DNA of 64,000 nt from Methylobacterium aquaticum (GCF_016804325.1 NZ_CP043627.1:5005001-5069000); one strand, 5' to 3'. Numbered from the stretch's first letter, positions 27,820-38,102 are shown. Made by a program: numbers and translations. Notes: a model not told the origin generated them from the letters alone.

Positions 27820-30667
27820 CGAGGGTCTGGGCGATGCGGGTGAGGGAGATGTCTTCCTCATAGAACCGGGCCTGCCAATCGGAGGGCCGGTTGGTACGCC
27901 GAACCTGCACCGCCGTCACCTTGTACTCGGGGCAGTTGGTCGCCCAGTCCGAGTAGTCGGTGGTGATGACGTTGGCGCCGGTCTTGGCGTGGTGGAAGGT
28001 GGTGTAGACCACCCCCGGCTGCATCCGCTCGGTGACGCGCGCCTTCAGGGCGATGTCGCCGGACCGGCTCTCCAGGCTGACGAGGTCGCCGTCGACGATG
28101 CCGCGGGTCTCGGCGTCGAAGGGATGGATCTCCAGCACGTCCTCCGGATGCCACAGCGAGTTGGCGGTCCGCCGCGTCTGCGCCCCGACATTGTACTGCG
28201 ACAGGATCCGGCCGGTGGTGAGCACCAGCGGGAACTTGCGGGTCGTCCGCTCGTCGGTCGGCACGAACTCGGTGAGCATGAAGCGGCCGAGGCCCCGCAC
28301 GAAGCGGTCGACATGCATCATCGGCGTGCCCTGCGGCGCCTTGTCGTTGCAGGGCCACTGGATCGAGCCCAGTTCCTCGAGCTTGGCGTAGGACACGCCG
28401 GCGAAGCTCGGGGTCAGGGACGCGATCTCGTCCATGATCTGCGACGGATGGGTGTAGTTCATCGGGTAGCCGAGCGCGTTGGAGAGCAGCACCGTGCCCT
28501 CCCAGTCGCCGTAGCCGCCCATCGGCGGCATGACCTGGCGCACCCGGCTGATCCGCCGCTCGGCATTGGTGAAGGTGCCGTCCTTCTCCAGGAACGAGGC
28601 GCCGGGCAGGAAGACGTGGGCGTATTTCGCCGTCTCGTTCAGGAACAGGTCCTGGACGACGATGCACTCCATGGCGCGCAGGCCGGCGGTGACGTGGTGC
28701 GTGTCGGGGTCGGACTGGGCGATGTCCTCGCCCTGGATGTAGAGGCCCTTGAACGTGCCCGTGACGGCCTCGTCCAGCATGTTGGTGATGCGCAGGCCCG
28801 GATTGGGCGACAGCGAGGCGCCCCACAGGGCCTCGAAGGTCTCGCGGGTGGCGTCGTCCGAGACGTGGCGGTAGCCGGTCAGCTCGTGCGGGAACGAGCC
28901 CATGTCGCAGGAGCCCTGGACGTTGTTCTGGCCCCGCAGCGGGTTCACGCCCGCGCCTGGCTTGCCGATGTTGCCGGTGGCCATGGCGAGGTTCGCCATG
29001 CCCATCACCATGGTCGAGCCCTGGCTGTGCTCGGTGACGCCGAGGCCATAGTAGATGCCCGCCGCGCCGCCGGTCGCGTAGAGCCGGGCGGCCGCCCGCA
29101 CCTCGGCCGGATCGCAGCCGGTGAGTTCCTGCACCGCTTCCGGCGCGTGGCGCTCGTCGGCGATGAAGCGGGCCCAGATCTCGAAATCCTTGAGATCGCA
29201 GCGCTCGCGGACGTAAGCCTCGTCGATCAGGCCCTCCGTCACGATGACATGGGCGAGCGCATTGACCATCGCCACGTTGGCGCCGGGCTTGACCGGGAGA
29301 TGGTGCGTCGCCTTGATGTGGGGCGACTTGACCAGGTCGATCCGGCGCGGATCGATGACGATCAGCTTGGCGCCCTGGCGAAGGCGCTTCTTCATCCGCG
29401 AGCCGAAGACCGGGTGGCCGTCGGTCGGGTTGGCGCCGATCACCAGGATCACGTCGGAATCTTCGACCGACTTGAAGTCCTGGGTGCCGGCCGAGGTGCC
29501 GAGCGTCGACATCAGGCCGTAGCCGGTCGGCGAGTGGCAGACCCGGGCGCAGGTATCGACGTTGTTGTTGCCGAAGCCGGCGCGGACCAGCTTCTGGACG
29601 AGGTAGGCTTCCTCGTTGGTGCAGCGCGACGAGGTGATGCCGCCGATCGAATCGCGCCCGTACTGCGCCTGGATGCGCTTGAACGCGGAGGCCGCGTGCT
29701 GGATCGCCTCCTCCCAGGACACCTCGCGCCAGGGATCGGTGATCTTGTCACGCACCATCGGCTTGGTGATGCGGTCCTTGTGGGTGGCGTAGCCGTAGGC
29801 GAAGCGGCCCTTGACGCAGGAATGGCCCTCGTTGGCCTTGCCGTCCTTGTAGGGCACCATGCGGACGATCCGGTCGCCCTGCATCTCGGCCTTGAAGGCG
29901 CAGCCGACGCCGCAATAGGCGCAGGTCGTGACCTTGGAATGCTCCGGCTGGCCCATCGCGATGACGGACTTCTCTTGGAGCGTCGCCGTCGGGCAGGCCT
30001 GCACGCAGGCACCGCAGGAGACGCACTCGGAGTTGAAGAAGTCGGTCGGGCCGGCGGCCACCCGCGAATCGAAGCCGCGGCCGGCGATGGTCAGCGCGAA
30101 GGTGCCCTGCACCTCCTCGCAGGCCCGGACGCAGCGGTTGCAGACGATGCACTTCGACGGGTCGTAGGCGAAGTACGGGTTCGACTCGTCCTTCGGCAGG
30201 TACAGCTCGGAATTCTTCGAGACGTGGTTCGCCCCGTCATAGCCGTAGCGCACCTCGCGCAGGCCCACTGTGCCGGCCTGGGTCTGCAGCTCGCAATCGC
30301 CGTTGGCCGAGCAGGTCAGGCAGTCGAGCGGGTGATCGGAGATGTAGAGCTCCATCACCCCCTTGCGCAGGCGCGCGAGCTTGTCGCTCTGCGTATGCAC
30401 CACCATGCCGTTCTCGGCCGGCGTCGTGCAGGAGGCCGGGGTACCGCGGCGCCCGTCGATCTCGACGAGGCAGAGGCGGCACGAGCCGAACGGCTCGAGC
30501 GAATCGGTGGCGCAGAGCTTCGGGATCTGCGTGCCGGCATGCATCGCCGCGGCCATCACCGAGGTGCCGGCGGGCACCGTCACGGATTGGCCATCGATCG
30601 TCAGCGTCACCGACTGGTCGGAGACGCGGATCGGGGTGCCGTAGTCGATTTCCTTGATGAGGGCCAT
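27806..30667 (-). CDS. fdsA: NAD-dependent formate dehydrogenase alpha subunit
   Basis: A 953-residue catalytic subunit oxidising formate to CO2 at a bis-MGD Mo/W centre. The N-terminus is a plant-type [2Fe-2S] domain (CATDSLEPFGSCRLCLVEIDG, with CTTP), then a His-Cys [4Fe-4S] cluster (DHPLDCLTCSANGDC) and two ferredoxin-type clusters (CIVCNRCVRACEEVQG, CVSCGACVQACP). The molybdopterin domain opens with CAYCGVGCAF; the metal ligand is Cys (ARVCHSPTGYG), not selenocysteine. The C-terminus binds MGD. It is 12 bases downstream of fdsB. The ATG at 30667 has GAGGA upstream. In methylotrophs this enzyme supplies NADH from C1 compounds. Confidence 0.96.
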   Translation of the reverse strand: MALIKEIDYGTPIRVSDQSVTLTIDGQSVTVPAGTSVMAAAMHAGTQIPKLCATDSLEPFGSCRLCLVEIDGRRGTPASCTTPAENGMVVHTQSDKLARLRKGVMELYISDHPLDCLTCSANGDCELQTQAGTVGLREVRYGYDGANHVSKNSELYLPKDESNPYFAYDPSKCIVCNRCVRACEEVQGTFALTIAGRGFDSRVAAGPTDFFNSECVSCGACVQACPTATLQEKSVIAMGQPEHSKVTTCAYCGVGCAFKAEMQGDRIVRMVPYKDGKANEGHSCVKGRFAYGYATHKDRITKPMVRDKITDPWREVSWEEAIQHAASAFKRIQAQYGRDSIGGITSSRCTNEEAYLVQKLVRAGFGNNNVDTCARVCHSPTGYGLMSTLGTSAGTQDFKSVEDSDVILVIGANPTDGHPVFGSRMKKRLRQGAKLIVIDPRRIDLVKSPHIKATHHLPVKPGANVAMVNALAHVIVTEGLIDEAYVRERCDLKDFEIWARFIADERHAPEAVQELTGCDPAEVRAAARLYATGGAAGIYYGLGVTEHSQGSTMVMGMANLAMATGNIGKPGAGVNPLRGQNNVQGSCDMGSFPHELTGYRHVSDDATRETFEALWGASLSPNPGLRITNMLDEAVTGTFKGLYIQGEDIAQSDPDTHHVTAGLRAMECIVVQDLFLNETAKYAHVFLPGASFLEKDGTFTNAERRISRVRQVMPPMGGYGDWEGTVLLSNALGYPMNYTHPSQIMDEIASLTPSFAGVSYAKLEELGSIQWPCNDKAPQGTPMMHVDRFVRGLGRFMLTEFVPTDERTTRKFPLVLTTGRILSQYNVGAQTRRTANSLWHPEDVLEIHPFDAETRGIVDGDLVSLESRSGDIALKARVTERMQPGVVYTTFHHAKTGANVITTDYSDWATNCPEYKVTAVQVRRTNRPSDWQARFYEEDISLTRIAQTLDAAE

Positions 30668-30678
30668 TGCGTGCATCC

Positions 30679-32241
30679 TCACTCGGCGGCCAGCGGCAGC
30701 TTGGCGCCGCGGCCGGAAAAATCTTCCGGGAAATGGGTGAGCGCGCTCATCACCGGGACGGGCGTGAGCCCGCCCATGGCGCAGAGCGAACCGTCGGTCA
30801 TGACTTCGCAGAGGTCGGTGACGAGGGCGAGGTTTTCGCGCGGCGACTCGCCGGCGAGCACCTTGTCGATCGTCTCCAGCCCGCGCACCGCGCCGATCCG
30901 GCACGGCGTACACTTGCCGCAGGATTCCGCGACGCAGAACTCGAAGGCGAAGCGGGCCTGGCGGGCGAGATCGACGGTGTCGTCGAACACCACGATGCCG
31001 CCGTGGCCCAAGAGGCCCTTCTTGGCCGCAAAGGCCTCGTAGTCGAGCGGCGTATCGAGGAGCGACTCCGGAAAGTAGGCCCCGAGCGGCCCGCCGACCT
31101 GCACCGCGCGCAACGGCCTCCCCGAGGCGGTGCCGCCGCCGAAATCCTCGATGACTTCGCGGAGCGTCAGCCCGAAGGCGGTCTCGATCAGGCCGCCGCG
31201 CTTGACGTTGCCGGCAAGCTGGATCGGCAGGGTGCCGAGCGAGCGGCCCATGCCGTAGGCGGCATAGGCCGGACCGCCATGCTCCATGATCCACGGCACG
31301 GCGGCGAAGGAGAGCACGTTGTTGACCAGCGTCGGCTGGCCGAACAGGCCCTTGAGGGCCGGGATCGGGGGCTTGGCCCGCACGAGGCCGCGCTTGCCCT
31401 CCAGGCTCTCCAATAGCGAGGTCTCCTCGCCGCAGATATAGGCGCCGGCGCCCAACCGCACTTCCAGGTGGAAGGCGTGGCCCGACCCCATCACGTTCGC
31501 GCCGAGATACCCGGCCCGCTCGGCCGCCGCGATGGCGATCTCCAGCGCCGCGAAGGCGTGCGGATATTCCGAGCGGCAATAGATGTAGCCGCGGGTGGCC
31601 CCCACCGCGACGGCGGCAATGGTCATGCCCTCGATGAGCGTGAGGGGATCGCCCTCCATCAGCATCCGGTCGGCAAAGGTGCCCGAGTCGCCCTCGTCGG
31701 CGTTGCAGACCACGTATTTCTGCTCGGCTTGCGCCAGCATCACCGTGTTCCACTTGATGCCGGTCGGGAAGCCGGCACCGCCGCGGCCGCGAAGCCCCGA
31801 CGCTTTTACCGCCTCGACGGTGCCGGCAGGCCCGGCCGCCAGCGCCGCTTCGAGCCCGCGATAGCCGCCATGGGCGCGGTAATCCTCGACCGAGGCCGGA
31901 TCGATCACGCCGCAGCGGCCGAAGGTCAGGCGCTGCTGGCGGGCGAAATAGGACTGGTCCTCGGGCCGGCCGATGCGCAGGCGGTGCGCGCCGCCCTCGG
32001 CCAGACCGGCATCGAGCAGGGATTCGATGTCGCCCGGGCGCACCGGCCCGTAGGCGATGCGCCCCTCCGGCGTCTCGACCTCGAGCATCGGCTCCAGCCA
32101 CAGCATGCCGCGCGAGCCGGTACGGACCAGCGTCGCGTCGAGGCCGCGGGCGGCGGCGGCGCGGGTCAGCGCCCTGGCGACGCGGTCGGCGCCGAGAGCG
32201 AGGCTCGCGGCGTCCTTCGGAAGATAGAATCTGATGCTCAC
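30679..32241 (-). CDS. fdsB: NAD-dependent formate dehydrogenase beta subunit
   Basis: A 520-residue NuoF-like subunit with an N-terminal thioredoxin-like part. It holds FMN, a [4Fe-4S] cluster and the NAD site. Motifs: GLRGRGGAGFPTGIKW (FMN and NAD binding), VVCNADEGDSGTFADR, GAGAYICGEETSLLESLEGKRG and the cluster ligands ESCGKCTPCRIG with Cys in DLCEVM. The GTG start overlaps the fdsG stop as GTGA, so the two are coupled. It passes electrons from fdsA to NAD+. Confidence 0.95.
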   Translation of the reverse strand: MSIRFYLPKDAASLALGADRVARALTRAAAARGLDATLVRTGSRGMLWLEPMLEVETPEGRIAYGPVRPGDIESLLDAGLAEGGAHRLRIGRPEDQSYFARQQRLTFGRCGVIDPASVEDYRAHGGYRGLEAALAAGPAGTVEAVKASGLRGRGGAGFPTGIKWNTVMLAQAEQKYVVCNADEGDSGTFADRMLMEGDPLTLIEGMTIAAVAVGATRGYIYCRSEYPHAFAALEIAIAAAERAGYLGANVMGSGHAFHLEVRLGAGAYICGEETSLLESLEGKRGLVRAKPPIPALKGLFGQPTLVNNVLSFAAVPWIMEHGGPAYAAYGMGRSLGTLPIQLAGNVKRGGLIETAFGLTLREVIEDFGGGTASGRPLRAVQVGGPLGAYFPESLLDTPLDYEAFAAKKGLLGHGGIVVFDDTVDLARQARFAFEFCVAESCGKCTPCRIGAVRGLETIDKVLAGESPRENLALVTDLCEVMTDGSLCAMGGLTPVPVMSALTHFPEDFSGRGAKLPLAAE

Positions 32242-32735
32242 GCGGCCCGCTCCGTCAGCGCATCCGCCAGGGTGTCGAGATCGAGGCGGCCGACCGGCTC
32301 GCCGTCGACGAGCGCGGCCGGGCCGCAGGCGCAGAGCCCGAGGCAGAAGACCGGCTCCACCGTCACCTGCCCGTCCCGGGTGGTGCCGTGCCAGGCGACG
32401 TCGTAGCGGCGCAGCACGTCCTCGTGGAGCGCGTCGGCCCCCACCGCCTGGCAGGCCTCGGCCCGGCACAGCTTCACGGTGTGGCGGCCCGCCGGCTCCT
32501 TGCGGAAGTCGTGGTAGAAGGTGAGGCAGCCGTGGACTTCCGCCCGCGACAGGTTCAGCGCCTCGGCGATCAGCGGCACCGCCGCGGTATCGACGTAGCC
32601 GAAGGTCTCCTGCAAGGCGTGCAGGATCGGCAGGGTCGCACCCTCGCGGTGCGCATGGCCGGCGATGATCCCGGCCGCCCGCTCGGCGTCCCAGGACTCG
32701 TATCCGCTCACTCGGCCAAGGTCTCGGCCCGACAT
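32238..32735 (-). CDS. fdsG: NAD-dependent formate dehydrogenase gamma subunit
   Basis: A 165-residue NuoE-like thioredoxin-fold subunit carrying one [2Fe-2S] cluster. The ligands are Cys in KLCRAEACQAVGA (C-x4-C) and in VFCLGLCACGPAA (C-x3-C). PILHALQETFGYVDTAAVPLIAEALNLSRAEVHGCLTFYHDF is the family signature region. It is the first gene of fdsGBA-fdhD-fdsD; a promoter must lie within 32736-33167, downstream of the LysR gene. Confidence 0.95.
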   Translation of the reverse strand: MSGRDLGRVSGYESWDAERAAGIIAGHAHREGATLPILHALQETFGYVDTAAVPLIAEALNLSRAEVHGCLTFYHDFRKEPAGRHTVKLCRAEACQAVGADALHEDVLRRYDVAWHGTTRDGQVTVEPVFCLGLCACGPAALVDGEPVGRLDLDTLADALTERAA

Positions 32736-33167
32736 CGGTTTCCAACCCAGATCGTTGTCGTTCTAGGGTGCAGCCTGGTCGGTCGAGGCCATCGGATCAA
32801 GCGCACGGTTCGGTGGGACGACAAGGAATTTTTGTCAAACCCGGCATTCACGAACGAGAAAGGACGAACGAGCGCCGCCCGGAGGTCGAGAGACTTCGCG
32901 GCGCCGCCTCACCGTCGACCGGCGGGACGGGAACGCACGACACCGGGCAAGCGGCGATGAATCCTGGCGTATTTCCGCTGGATGCTTGCGGCTGACGCAG
33001 CGAAGGCGAAGGCCCGTCCTTGCCGTGGACGCACTCGCTTCGATGCACCGGGGCGCGATCGACTATCCGGCGGGACGCGAGGCGCTGTCGTCGTTCCGCA
33101 GCTCCCCCTTGGACGAGAAAGCAATTTGGTTCGCTTTTCCCGATCCAATGGGGGGGACCGGGCGGCC
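32736..33167. other. Leader region of the fds operon
   Basis: A 432-base gap between the LysR gene and fdsG, both read on the minus strand. It holds a small inverted repeat at 32820-32836 (GACAA, seven bases, TTGTC) about 90 bases before fdsG, a possible LysR-type site, though the arms are too short to trust. I see no gene. Confidence 0.4.
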
Positions 33168-34076
33168 TCAGAGCGCCGCCACCTCGGCGGCCAGGTCCGG
33201 CGCGATCGCCCGCGCCTCGGCCAGGAAGGCGGCGACGAGCGGGGTCATCGGATCGCGCTCGGGGACCACGAGGCCGATCATGTGGCTGACATCCGGCTCG
33301 GTGATCGGCACCGCCCGCACCCGCTCGGTGAGCCGGAAGGTCTCGGCGAGCGCCGCCGGCATGATGCTGGCCCATTTGGCGGTGCGCACGTGGGTGACGA
33401 GCACGATCATCGAGTTCGATTCGAGCAGCGGTGCCGGCTCGGCGCCGGCGGCGCGCAGATGGCGGTCGATGATGCGGCGGTTCTGCATCGCCGGCGTCAG
33501 GAGGCAGAGCGGGATGCGCCCGACCTCGGCCCAGGTCACGCTCTGGCGCCCGCCATAGATCCCGTCGGCGGCGGTCAGCAGGCGGTAATGCTCGCGGTAG
33601 AGCGGGAGCGCCGTGACGCGGCCCAGGGGCTCGTCCTCGATGTAGGTCAGCCCGGCATCGAGCTCGAGATTCGCGATCTGGCGGATGATCTCGTGCGAGG
33701 TCGCGGATTGCACCGAGAAGCGTACCGCCGGGTGGCGGGCGCGGAACGGGGTGGTGAGCGCCGCCACCATCGGGGTCGCGGTCGGCACCGCCGCCATCCG
33801 GAGCGTGCCCGAGAGGCCGCGGCGCAGGGCCGCCACCTCCTGGCGCATGGCGCGGGTATCGCCGACGATGCGCCGGGCCCAGTCGAGCACCCGCTCGCCC
33901 TCCGGGGTGAAGCCCTGGAAGCGCGACCCGCGTTGCACGAGAAGCACACCCAGCCGTTCCTCGAGCTGCTTCACCCCCGCCGACAGGGTCTGCTGCGACA
34001 CCCCGCAGGCCTGGGCGGCGCGGCCGAAATGCTGCTCGCGGGCGAGCGCCAGGATGAACTCGAGACGGTCGATCAT
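33168..34076 (-). CDS. LysR-family regulator, probably of the formate dehydrogenase operon
   Basis: A 302-residue LysR protein: winged helix-turn-helix at about 1-62 (FILALAREQHFGRAAQACGVSQQTLSAGVKQLEERLG), then a periplasmic-binding-protein-like effector domain at about 90-295. It is upstream of fdsG on the same strand. In other bacteria an fds operon is accompanied by a LysR gene (fdsR), so control by formate is a fair inference, but no operator is proven here. It is divergent from coxB. Confidence 0.88.
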   Translation of the reverse strand: MIDRLEFILALAREQHFGRAAQACGVSQQTLSAGVKQLEERLGVLLVQRGSRFQGFTPEGERVLDWARRIVGDTRAMRQEVAALRRGLSGTLRMAAVPTATPMVAALTTPFRARHPAVRFSVQSATSHEIIRQIANLELDAGLTYIEDEPLGRVTALPLYREHYRLLTAADGIYGGRQSVTWAEVGRIPLCLLTPAMQNRRIIDRHLRAAGAEPAPLLESNSMIVLVTHVRTAKWASIMPAALAETFRLTERVRAVPITEPDVSHMIGLVVPERDPMTPLVAAFLAEARAIAPDLAAEVAAL

Positions 34077-34377
34077 CGAAGGGGCAAGGTCACATCCGGC
34101 GATCCGAAATGGCCCCGGATCGCGGGGCGCGGTTTTGCGGAATCATTCGAGCATCACGACGAATGTCCAGTGCCCACAAGCGAATTCCCGACACCGATGC
34201 GACGCCAACGCCGTTGCGCTTGCGGCGGCATTGTGGTGAGAGACGCCTGACCGGGTCTGGGCCGGTTTCCGGCCGCAGGGCGGCAGGCCGGTACCTGAAG
34301 GCCGAGACAGGACGGCGCTCCCGCCGCGCGGGCAGCCGTTGCCGGCAGACAGCCTGTTGGGGAGCATTGAGGGCACC
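34077..34377. other. Divergent gap between the LysR gene and coxB
   Basis: A 301-base region that must hold the LysR and cox operon promoters. I find no long palindrome or gene in it, and no -35/-10 pair I would defend. Confidence 0.4.
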
Positions 34378-35250
34378 ATGCGGATGGCGAGGGCGCAAGG
34401 ACGGCGGTTGAGCCGGGGCTTCTGGGGAGGCGCAGCGGCGCTGGCGACGACCGGGTTCCTCGGCACCGCCACGACCGTGTCGGCGGCGGGCATCGGCCAG
34501 CCGGTGCCGTGGCAGATGGACCTGCAGAAGCCCGTGACCGAGGTGGCGACGGAGATCTACAATTTCCACCACCTCCTGAACTGGATCATGCTGGTCGTCG
34601 TCCTGTTCGTGCTCGCCCTGCTGATCGCGGTGGTGGTCAAGTTCAACGAAAAGAAGAACCCGACCCCGTCGCGCACGACGCACAACACGATGCTCGAGGT
34701 CGCCTGGACGATCGTTCCGGTGCTGATCCTGGTGGCGATCGCGATCCCGTCCTTCCGGGTGCTGCGCACGCAGCTCTCCGACCCGAAGGCCGACCTGATG
34801 GTCAAGGTCATCGGTCACGCCTGGTACTGGTCCTACGAGTACCCGGAGGCCGTCGGCGGCTTCAAGTTCGACGCCAACCTCCTCGAGGGCGACGACCAGG
34901 TGAAGTCCGGCCAGCCCAAGCTGCTCGCCACCGACAACGAGATGGTGGTGCCGGTGAACAAGATCGTGAAGATCCAGGTCACCGCCGCCGACGTGATGCA
35001 TTCCTGGGCGATGCCGTCCTTCGGCTTCAAGATCGACGCGATCCCCGGCCGCCTCAACCAGTTCTGGTTCAAGGCCGACCGCGAGGGCGTCTATCACGGC
35101 CAGTGCTCCGAGCTGTGCGGCCAGCGCCACGCCTACATGCCGATCACCGTGAAGGTGGTGAGCGAGCAGGCCTTCCAGGCCTGGACCGCCGAGGCCAAGA
35201 CCAAGTTCGCCCGCACCGACGGCGGGCCTAAGTTTGCCGAAGCGAAGTAA
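34378..35250 (+). CDS. coxB: Cytochrome c oxidase subunit II
   Basis: A 290-residue subunit with a signal peptide (about residues 1-36, ending ...TTVSAAG), two membrane helices (around 65-90 and 108-130) and a periplasmic cupredoxin domain. The binuclear CuA ligands are complete: His in DVMHSWAMP, then CSELCGQRHAYM. It accepts electrons from cytochrome c. The ATG at 34378 has GAGGG upstream; an in-frame ATG at 34339 would lengthen the signal peptide. First gene of the aa3-type oxidase operon. Confidence 0.95.
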   Translation: MRMARAQGRRLSRGFWGGAAALATTGFLGTATTVSAAGIGQPVPWQMDLQKPVTEVATEIYNFHHLLNWIMLVVVLFVLALLIAVVVKFNEKKNPTPSRTTHNTMLEVAWTIVPVLILVAIAIPSFRVLRTQLSDPKADLMVKVIGHAWYWSYEYPEAVGGFKFDANLLEGDDQVKSGQPKLLATDNEMVVPVNKIVKIQVTAADVMHSWAMPSFGFKIDAIPGRLNQFWFKADREGVYHGQCSELCGQRHAYMPITVKVVSEQAFQAWTAEAKTKFARTDGGPKFAEAK

Positions 35251-35282
35251 CCCGCTTCGCGAACGCCGACTGATTTCATGAT

Positions 35283-35310
35283 GCGGGGCGCCGCCGCCGG
35301 CGCGCCCCGC
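35283..35310 (+). terminator. GC-rich hairpin between coxB and coxA
   Basis: Perfect nine-base arms GCGGGGCGC / GCGCCCCGC, followed by CCCTTT. The T-tract is weak, so it may attenuate transcription or protect the coxB mRNA end rather than stop all transcription into coxA. Confidence 0.5.
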
Positions 35311-35356
35311 CCCTTTCGACAGACCGACCGAGACATTCCTCGAAGAGGCTGACCCC

Positions 35357-36985
35357 ATGGCTCAAGCCGTCACGGCAGGGCACGACCACGCCCACGACCA
35401 TACGCCACCGTTCTTCACGCGCTGGTTCAACTCGACCAACCACAAGGACATCGGCACGCTCTACCTGCTGTTCGCCTTCTCGGCGGGCATCGTCGGCGCG
35501 TTCCTGTCCTTCGGCATCCGGATGGAGATGGAGGCCCCCGGCCTGCAGTACTTCTCCAACCCGCAGACCTACAACGTGTTCGTGACCGGGCACGGCCTCA
35601 TCATGGTGTTCTTCATGGTGATGCCGGCCCTCATCGGCGGGTTCGGCAACTGGTTCGTGCCGCTGATGATCGGCGCGCCGGACATGGCGTTCCCGCGCAT
35701 GAACAACATCTCGTTCTGGCTGACGGTCGCGGGCTTCATGAGCCTCGTCTGCTCGCTGTTCGTCGAGGGCGCGCCCGGCGCGGTCGGCGCCGGCACCGGC
35801 TGGACCGTCTACCCGCCGCTCTCCACCGCCGGCCATCCCGGCCCGGCCGTCGACTTCGCGATCTTCGCCCTGCACCTGTCGGGCGCGGGCTCGATCCTCG
35901 GCGCCATCAACTTCATCACCACCATCCTGAACATGCGCGCGCCGGGCATGACCCTGCACAAGATGCCGCTGTTCGCCTGGTCGATGCTGGTGACCGCCTT
36001 CCTGCTGCTGCTGTCGTTGCCCGTTCTGGCCGGCGCGATCACCATGCTGCTGACCGACCGCAACTTCGGCACGACCTTCTTCGACCCGGCCGGCGGCGGT
36101 GACCCGATCCTGTACCAGCACCTGTTCTGGTTCTTCGGCCACCCCGAAGTCTACATCATGATCCTGCCGGCCTTCGGCATCGTCTCGCACATCATCTCGA
36201 CCTTCTCGCGGAAGCCCGTGTTCGGCTACCTGGCGATGGCCTACGCGATGGTGGCGATCGGCGTCGTCGGCTTCGTGGTGTGGGCCCACCACATGTACAC
36301 GGTCGGCCTCACGCTCCAGACTCAATCCTACTTCGTGTTCGCCACCATGGTGATCGCGGTGCCCACCGGCGTGAAGATCTTCTCCTGGATCGCCACGATG
36401 TGGGGCGGCTCGATCCGCTTCACCGCCGCCATGCACTGGGCCGTCGGCTTCGTGTTCCTGTTCACCGTCGGCGGCGTCACCGGCGTGATCCTGGCCAACG
36501 CCGCCGTCGACCGCTACCTGCACGACACCTACTACGTCGTCGCGCACTTCCACTACGTGCTGTCGCTCGGCGCGGTGTTCATCATCTTCGCCGGCATCTA
36601 CTACTGGTTCCCGAAGATGACCGGCCGCATCATCCCCGAATGGGCCGGCAAGCTGCACTTCTGGCTCGCCTTCATCGGCGCCAACGTGCTGTTCTTCCCG
36701 ATGCACTTCCTCGGCCTCGCCGGCATGCCGCGTCGCTATGCCGACTATCCGGAGGCCTTCGCGGGCTGGCACTGGGTGGCCACCATGGGCGGTCACATCT
36801 TCGCGCTGGGCATGGTCGTGTTCATCATCGGCGTGGTGCTCGCCTTCCGCTCCAAGGAGCGGGCCGCGGACAACCCGTGGGGTGAGGGTGCCACCACGCT
36901 CGAGTGGACCCTGACCTCGCCCCCGCCCTTCCACCAGTACGAGACCCTGCCGGTGATCGTGGACGAGCCGTCCCACGCCCACTGA
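35357..36985 (+). CDS. coxA: Cytochrome c oxidase subunit I
   Basis: A 542-residue, twelve-helix catalytic subunit of the aa3 oxidase that reduces O2 to water and pumps protons. Ligands visible: His in [11 protein letters not shown] (heme a), the cross-linked pair in [17 protein letters not shown], the CuB His pair in [10 protein letters not shown] and the heme His in [12 protein letters not shown]. The D-pathway motif is in the [21 protein letters not shown] region and the K-pathway Lys in TGVKIFSW. All are intact. It starts 106 bases after coxB. Confidence 0.97.
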   Translation: MAQAVTAGHDHAHDHTPPFFTRWFNSTNHKDIGTLYLLFAFSAGIVGAFLSFGIRMEMEAPGLQYFSNPQTYNVFVTGHGLIMVFFMVMPALIGGFGNWFVPLMIGAPDMAFPRMNNISFWLTVAGFMSLVCSLFVEGAPGAVGAGTGWTVYPPLSTAGHPGPAVDFAIFALHLSGAGSILGAINFITTILNMRAPGMTLHKMPLFAWSMLVTAFLLLLSLPVLAGAITMLLTDRNFGTTFFDPAGGGDPILYQHLFWFFGHPEVYIMILPAFGIVSHIISTFSRKPVFGYLAMAYAMVAIGVVGFVVWAHHMYTVGLTLQTQSYFVFATMVIAVPTGVKIFSWIATMWGGSIRFTAAMHWAVGFVFLFTVGGVTGVILANAAVDRYLHDTYYVVAHFHYVLSLGAVFIIFAGIYYWFPKMTGRIIPEWAGKLHFWLAFIGANVLFFPMHFLGLAGMPRRYADYPEAFAGWHWVATMGGHIFALGMVVFIIGVVLAFRSKERAADNPWGEGATTLEWTLTSPPPFHQYETLPVIVDEPSHAH

Positions 36986-36994
36986 CCGGATCGA

Positions 36995-37023
36995 CAGGGG
37001 GCCGCCCGCGCGGCGGCCCCCTG
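36995..37023 (+). terminator. Hairpin after coxA
   Basis: Perfect 12-base arms CAGGGGGCCGCC / GGCGGCCCCCTG around a five-base loop, ten bases after the coxA stop, followed by CTCCTTCC. Very stable; it probably reduces read-through into the assembly genes and sets the high coxA to ctaB ratio. Confidence 0.6.
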
Positions 37024-37105
37024 CTCCTTCCCCGAGCGCCCCGACGTGGGCGCTCCGGCGAGGAGCGCGAAAGCCTGAGCCCTTCACCCGCGAAACCTTC
37101 CCACG

Positions 37106-38074
37106 ATGGCCGCGACACCCAGCATGACCACCCTGTCGAACTCTGCGATCTCCGACCGTCCCTTCGTCGAGGCGTCCACCTCCGGCGGCGAGGTCGCGGA
37201 TTACTTCGCGCTCCTGAAGCCCCGGGTGATGGCGCTGGTGATCTTCACCGCCCTCGTCGGCATGACGGTGACGCCGTCGCACGTGAACCCGGTGATCGGC
37301 GCGATCTCGCTCCTGATGATCGCCGTCGGGGCCGGCGCCTCGGGCTGCCTCAACATGTGGTGGGACGCCGACATCGACGCGGTGATGACCCGCACCCGCA
37401 CCCGGCCGATCCCGGCCGGGCGGATCCAGCCGAACGAGGCCCTGTCCTTCGGGCTCACCCTGTCGGTCGGCTCGGTGCTGGTGCTGGGCCTGGCGGCGAA
37501 CTGGCTGTCGGCGGGGCTGCTCGCCTTCACCATCGTGTTCTACGCCGTGATCTACTCGATGTGGCTGAAGCGCTCGACGGCGCAGAACATCGTGATCGGC
37601 GGGGCCGCCGGCGCCCTGCCGCCGATGATCGGCCAGGCGGTGGTCACCGGCTCGATCGGGATCGAGGGCACGGTCCTGTTCCTGATCATCTTCATCTGGA
37701 CCCCGCCGCATTTCTGGGCGCTGGCCCTGGTCAAGGCCGGCGAATACGCCCGCGCCGGCATCCCGATGATGCCGAACACCGCCGGTCCCGATTCCACCCG
37801 CCGCCAGATCCTCGCCTATTCGGTGCTGCTGGCCCCGCTCGGCCTCGCCCCGGTCTTCCTCGGCTTCGGCGGCCTGCTCTACGGCCTCGTCGGCCTCGTC
37901 GGTGGGCTGGCCATGGTGGGCCTGAGCGTCCAGGTGCTGCGCCGGCGCGAGGGCGAGGCGGCCAACAAGGCGGCGATGAGCCTGTTCGCCTTCTCGATCC
38001 TCTACCTGTTCCTGCTCTTCTCCGCCCTGCTGGCGGAACAGGGCCTCGGGCTGTTCCGGCCGGTCTTCGGCTGA
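37106..38074 (+). CDS. ctaB: Protoheme IX farnesyltransferase
   Basis: A 322-residue UbiA-family membrane enzyme converting heme B to heme O, the precursor of heme A for CoxA. It has about eight helices and the diphosphate/Mg motif [19 protein letters not shown], with a second Asp-rich region absent, as in Cta[16 protein letters not shown] and [17 protein letters not shown] are family signatures. It lies between coxA and ctaG, the usual order. Confidence 0.95.
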   Translation: MAATPSMTTLSNSAISDRPFVEASTSGGEVADYFALLKPRVMALVIFTALVGMTVTPSHVNPVIGAISLLMIAVGAGASGCLNMWWDADIDAVMTRTRTRPIPAGRIQPNEALSFGLTLSVGSVLVLGLAANWLSAGLLAFTIVFYAVIYSMWLKRSTAQNIVIGGAAGALPPMIGQAVVTGSIGIEGTVLFLIIFIWTPPHFWALALVKAGEYARAGIPMMPNTAGPDSTRRQILAYSVLLAPLGLAPVFLGFGGLLYGLVGLVGGLAMVGLSVQVLRRREGEAANKAAMSLFAFSILYLFLLFSALLAEQGLGLFRPVFG

Positions 38075-38102
38075 AACACCCTCCCCTCAGGTCGACGCAG
38101 TG

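Noticed and set aside
27989..31042. Very long open frame on the plus strand opposite fdsA and fdsB
   Set aside because: It is antisense to well-identified genes, encodes a His/Arg/Gly/Val-rich low-complexity product, and arises from the GC-rich third codon positions. The same holds for 344-2656, 2701-5013 and 12783-15134.
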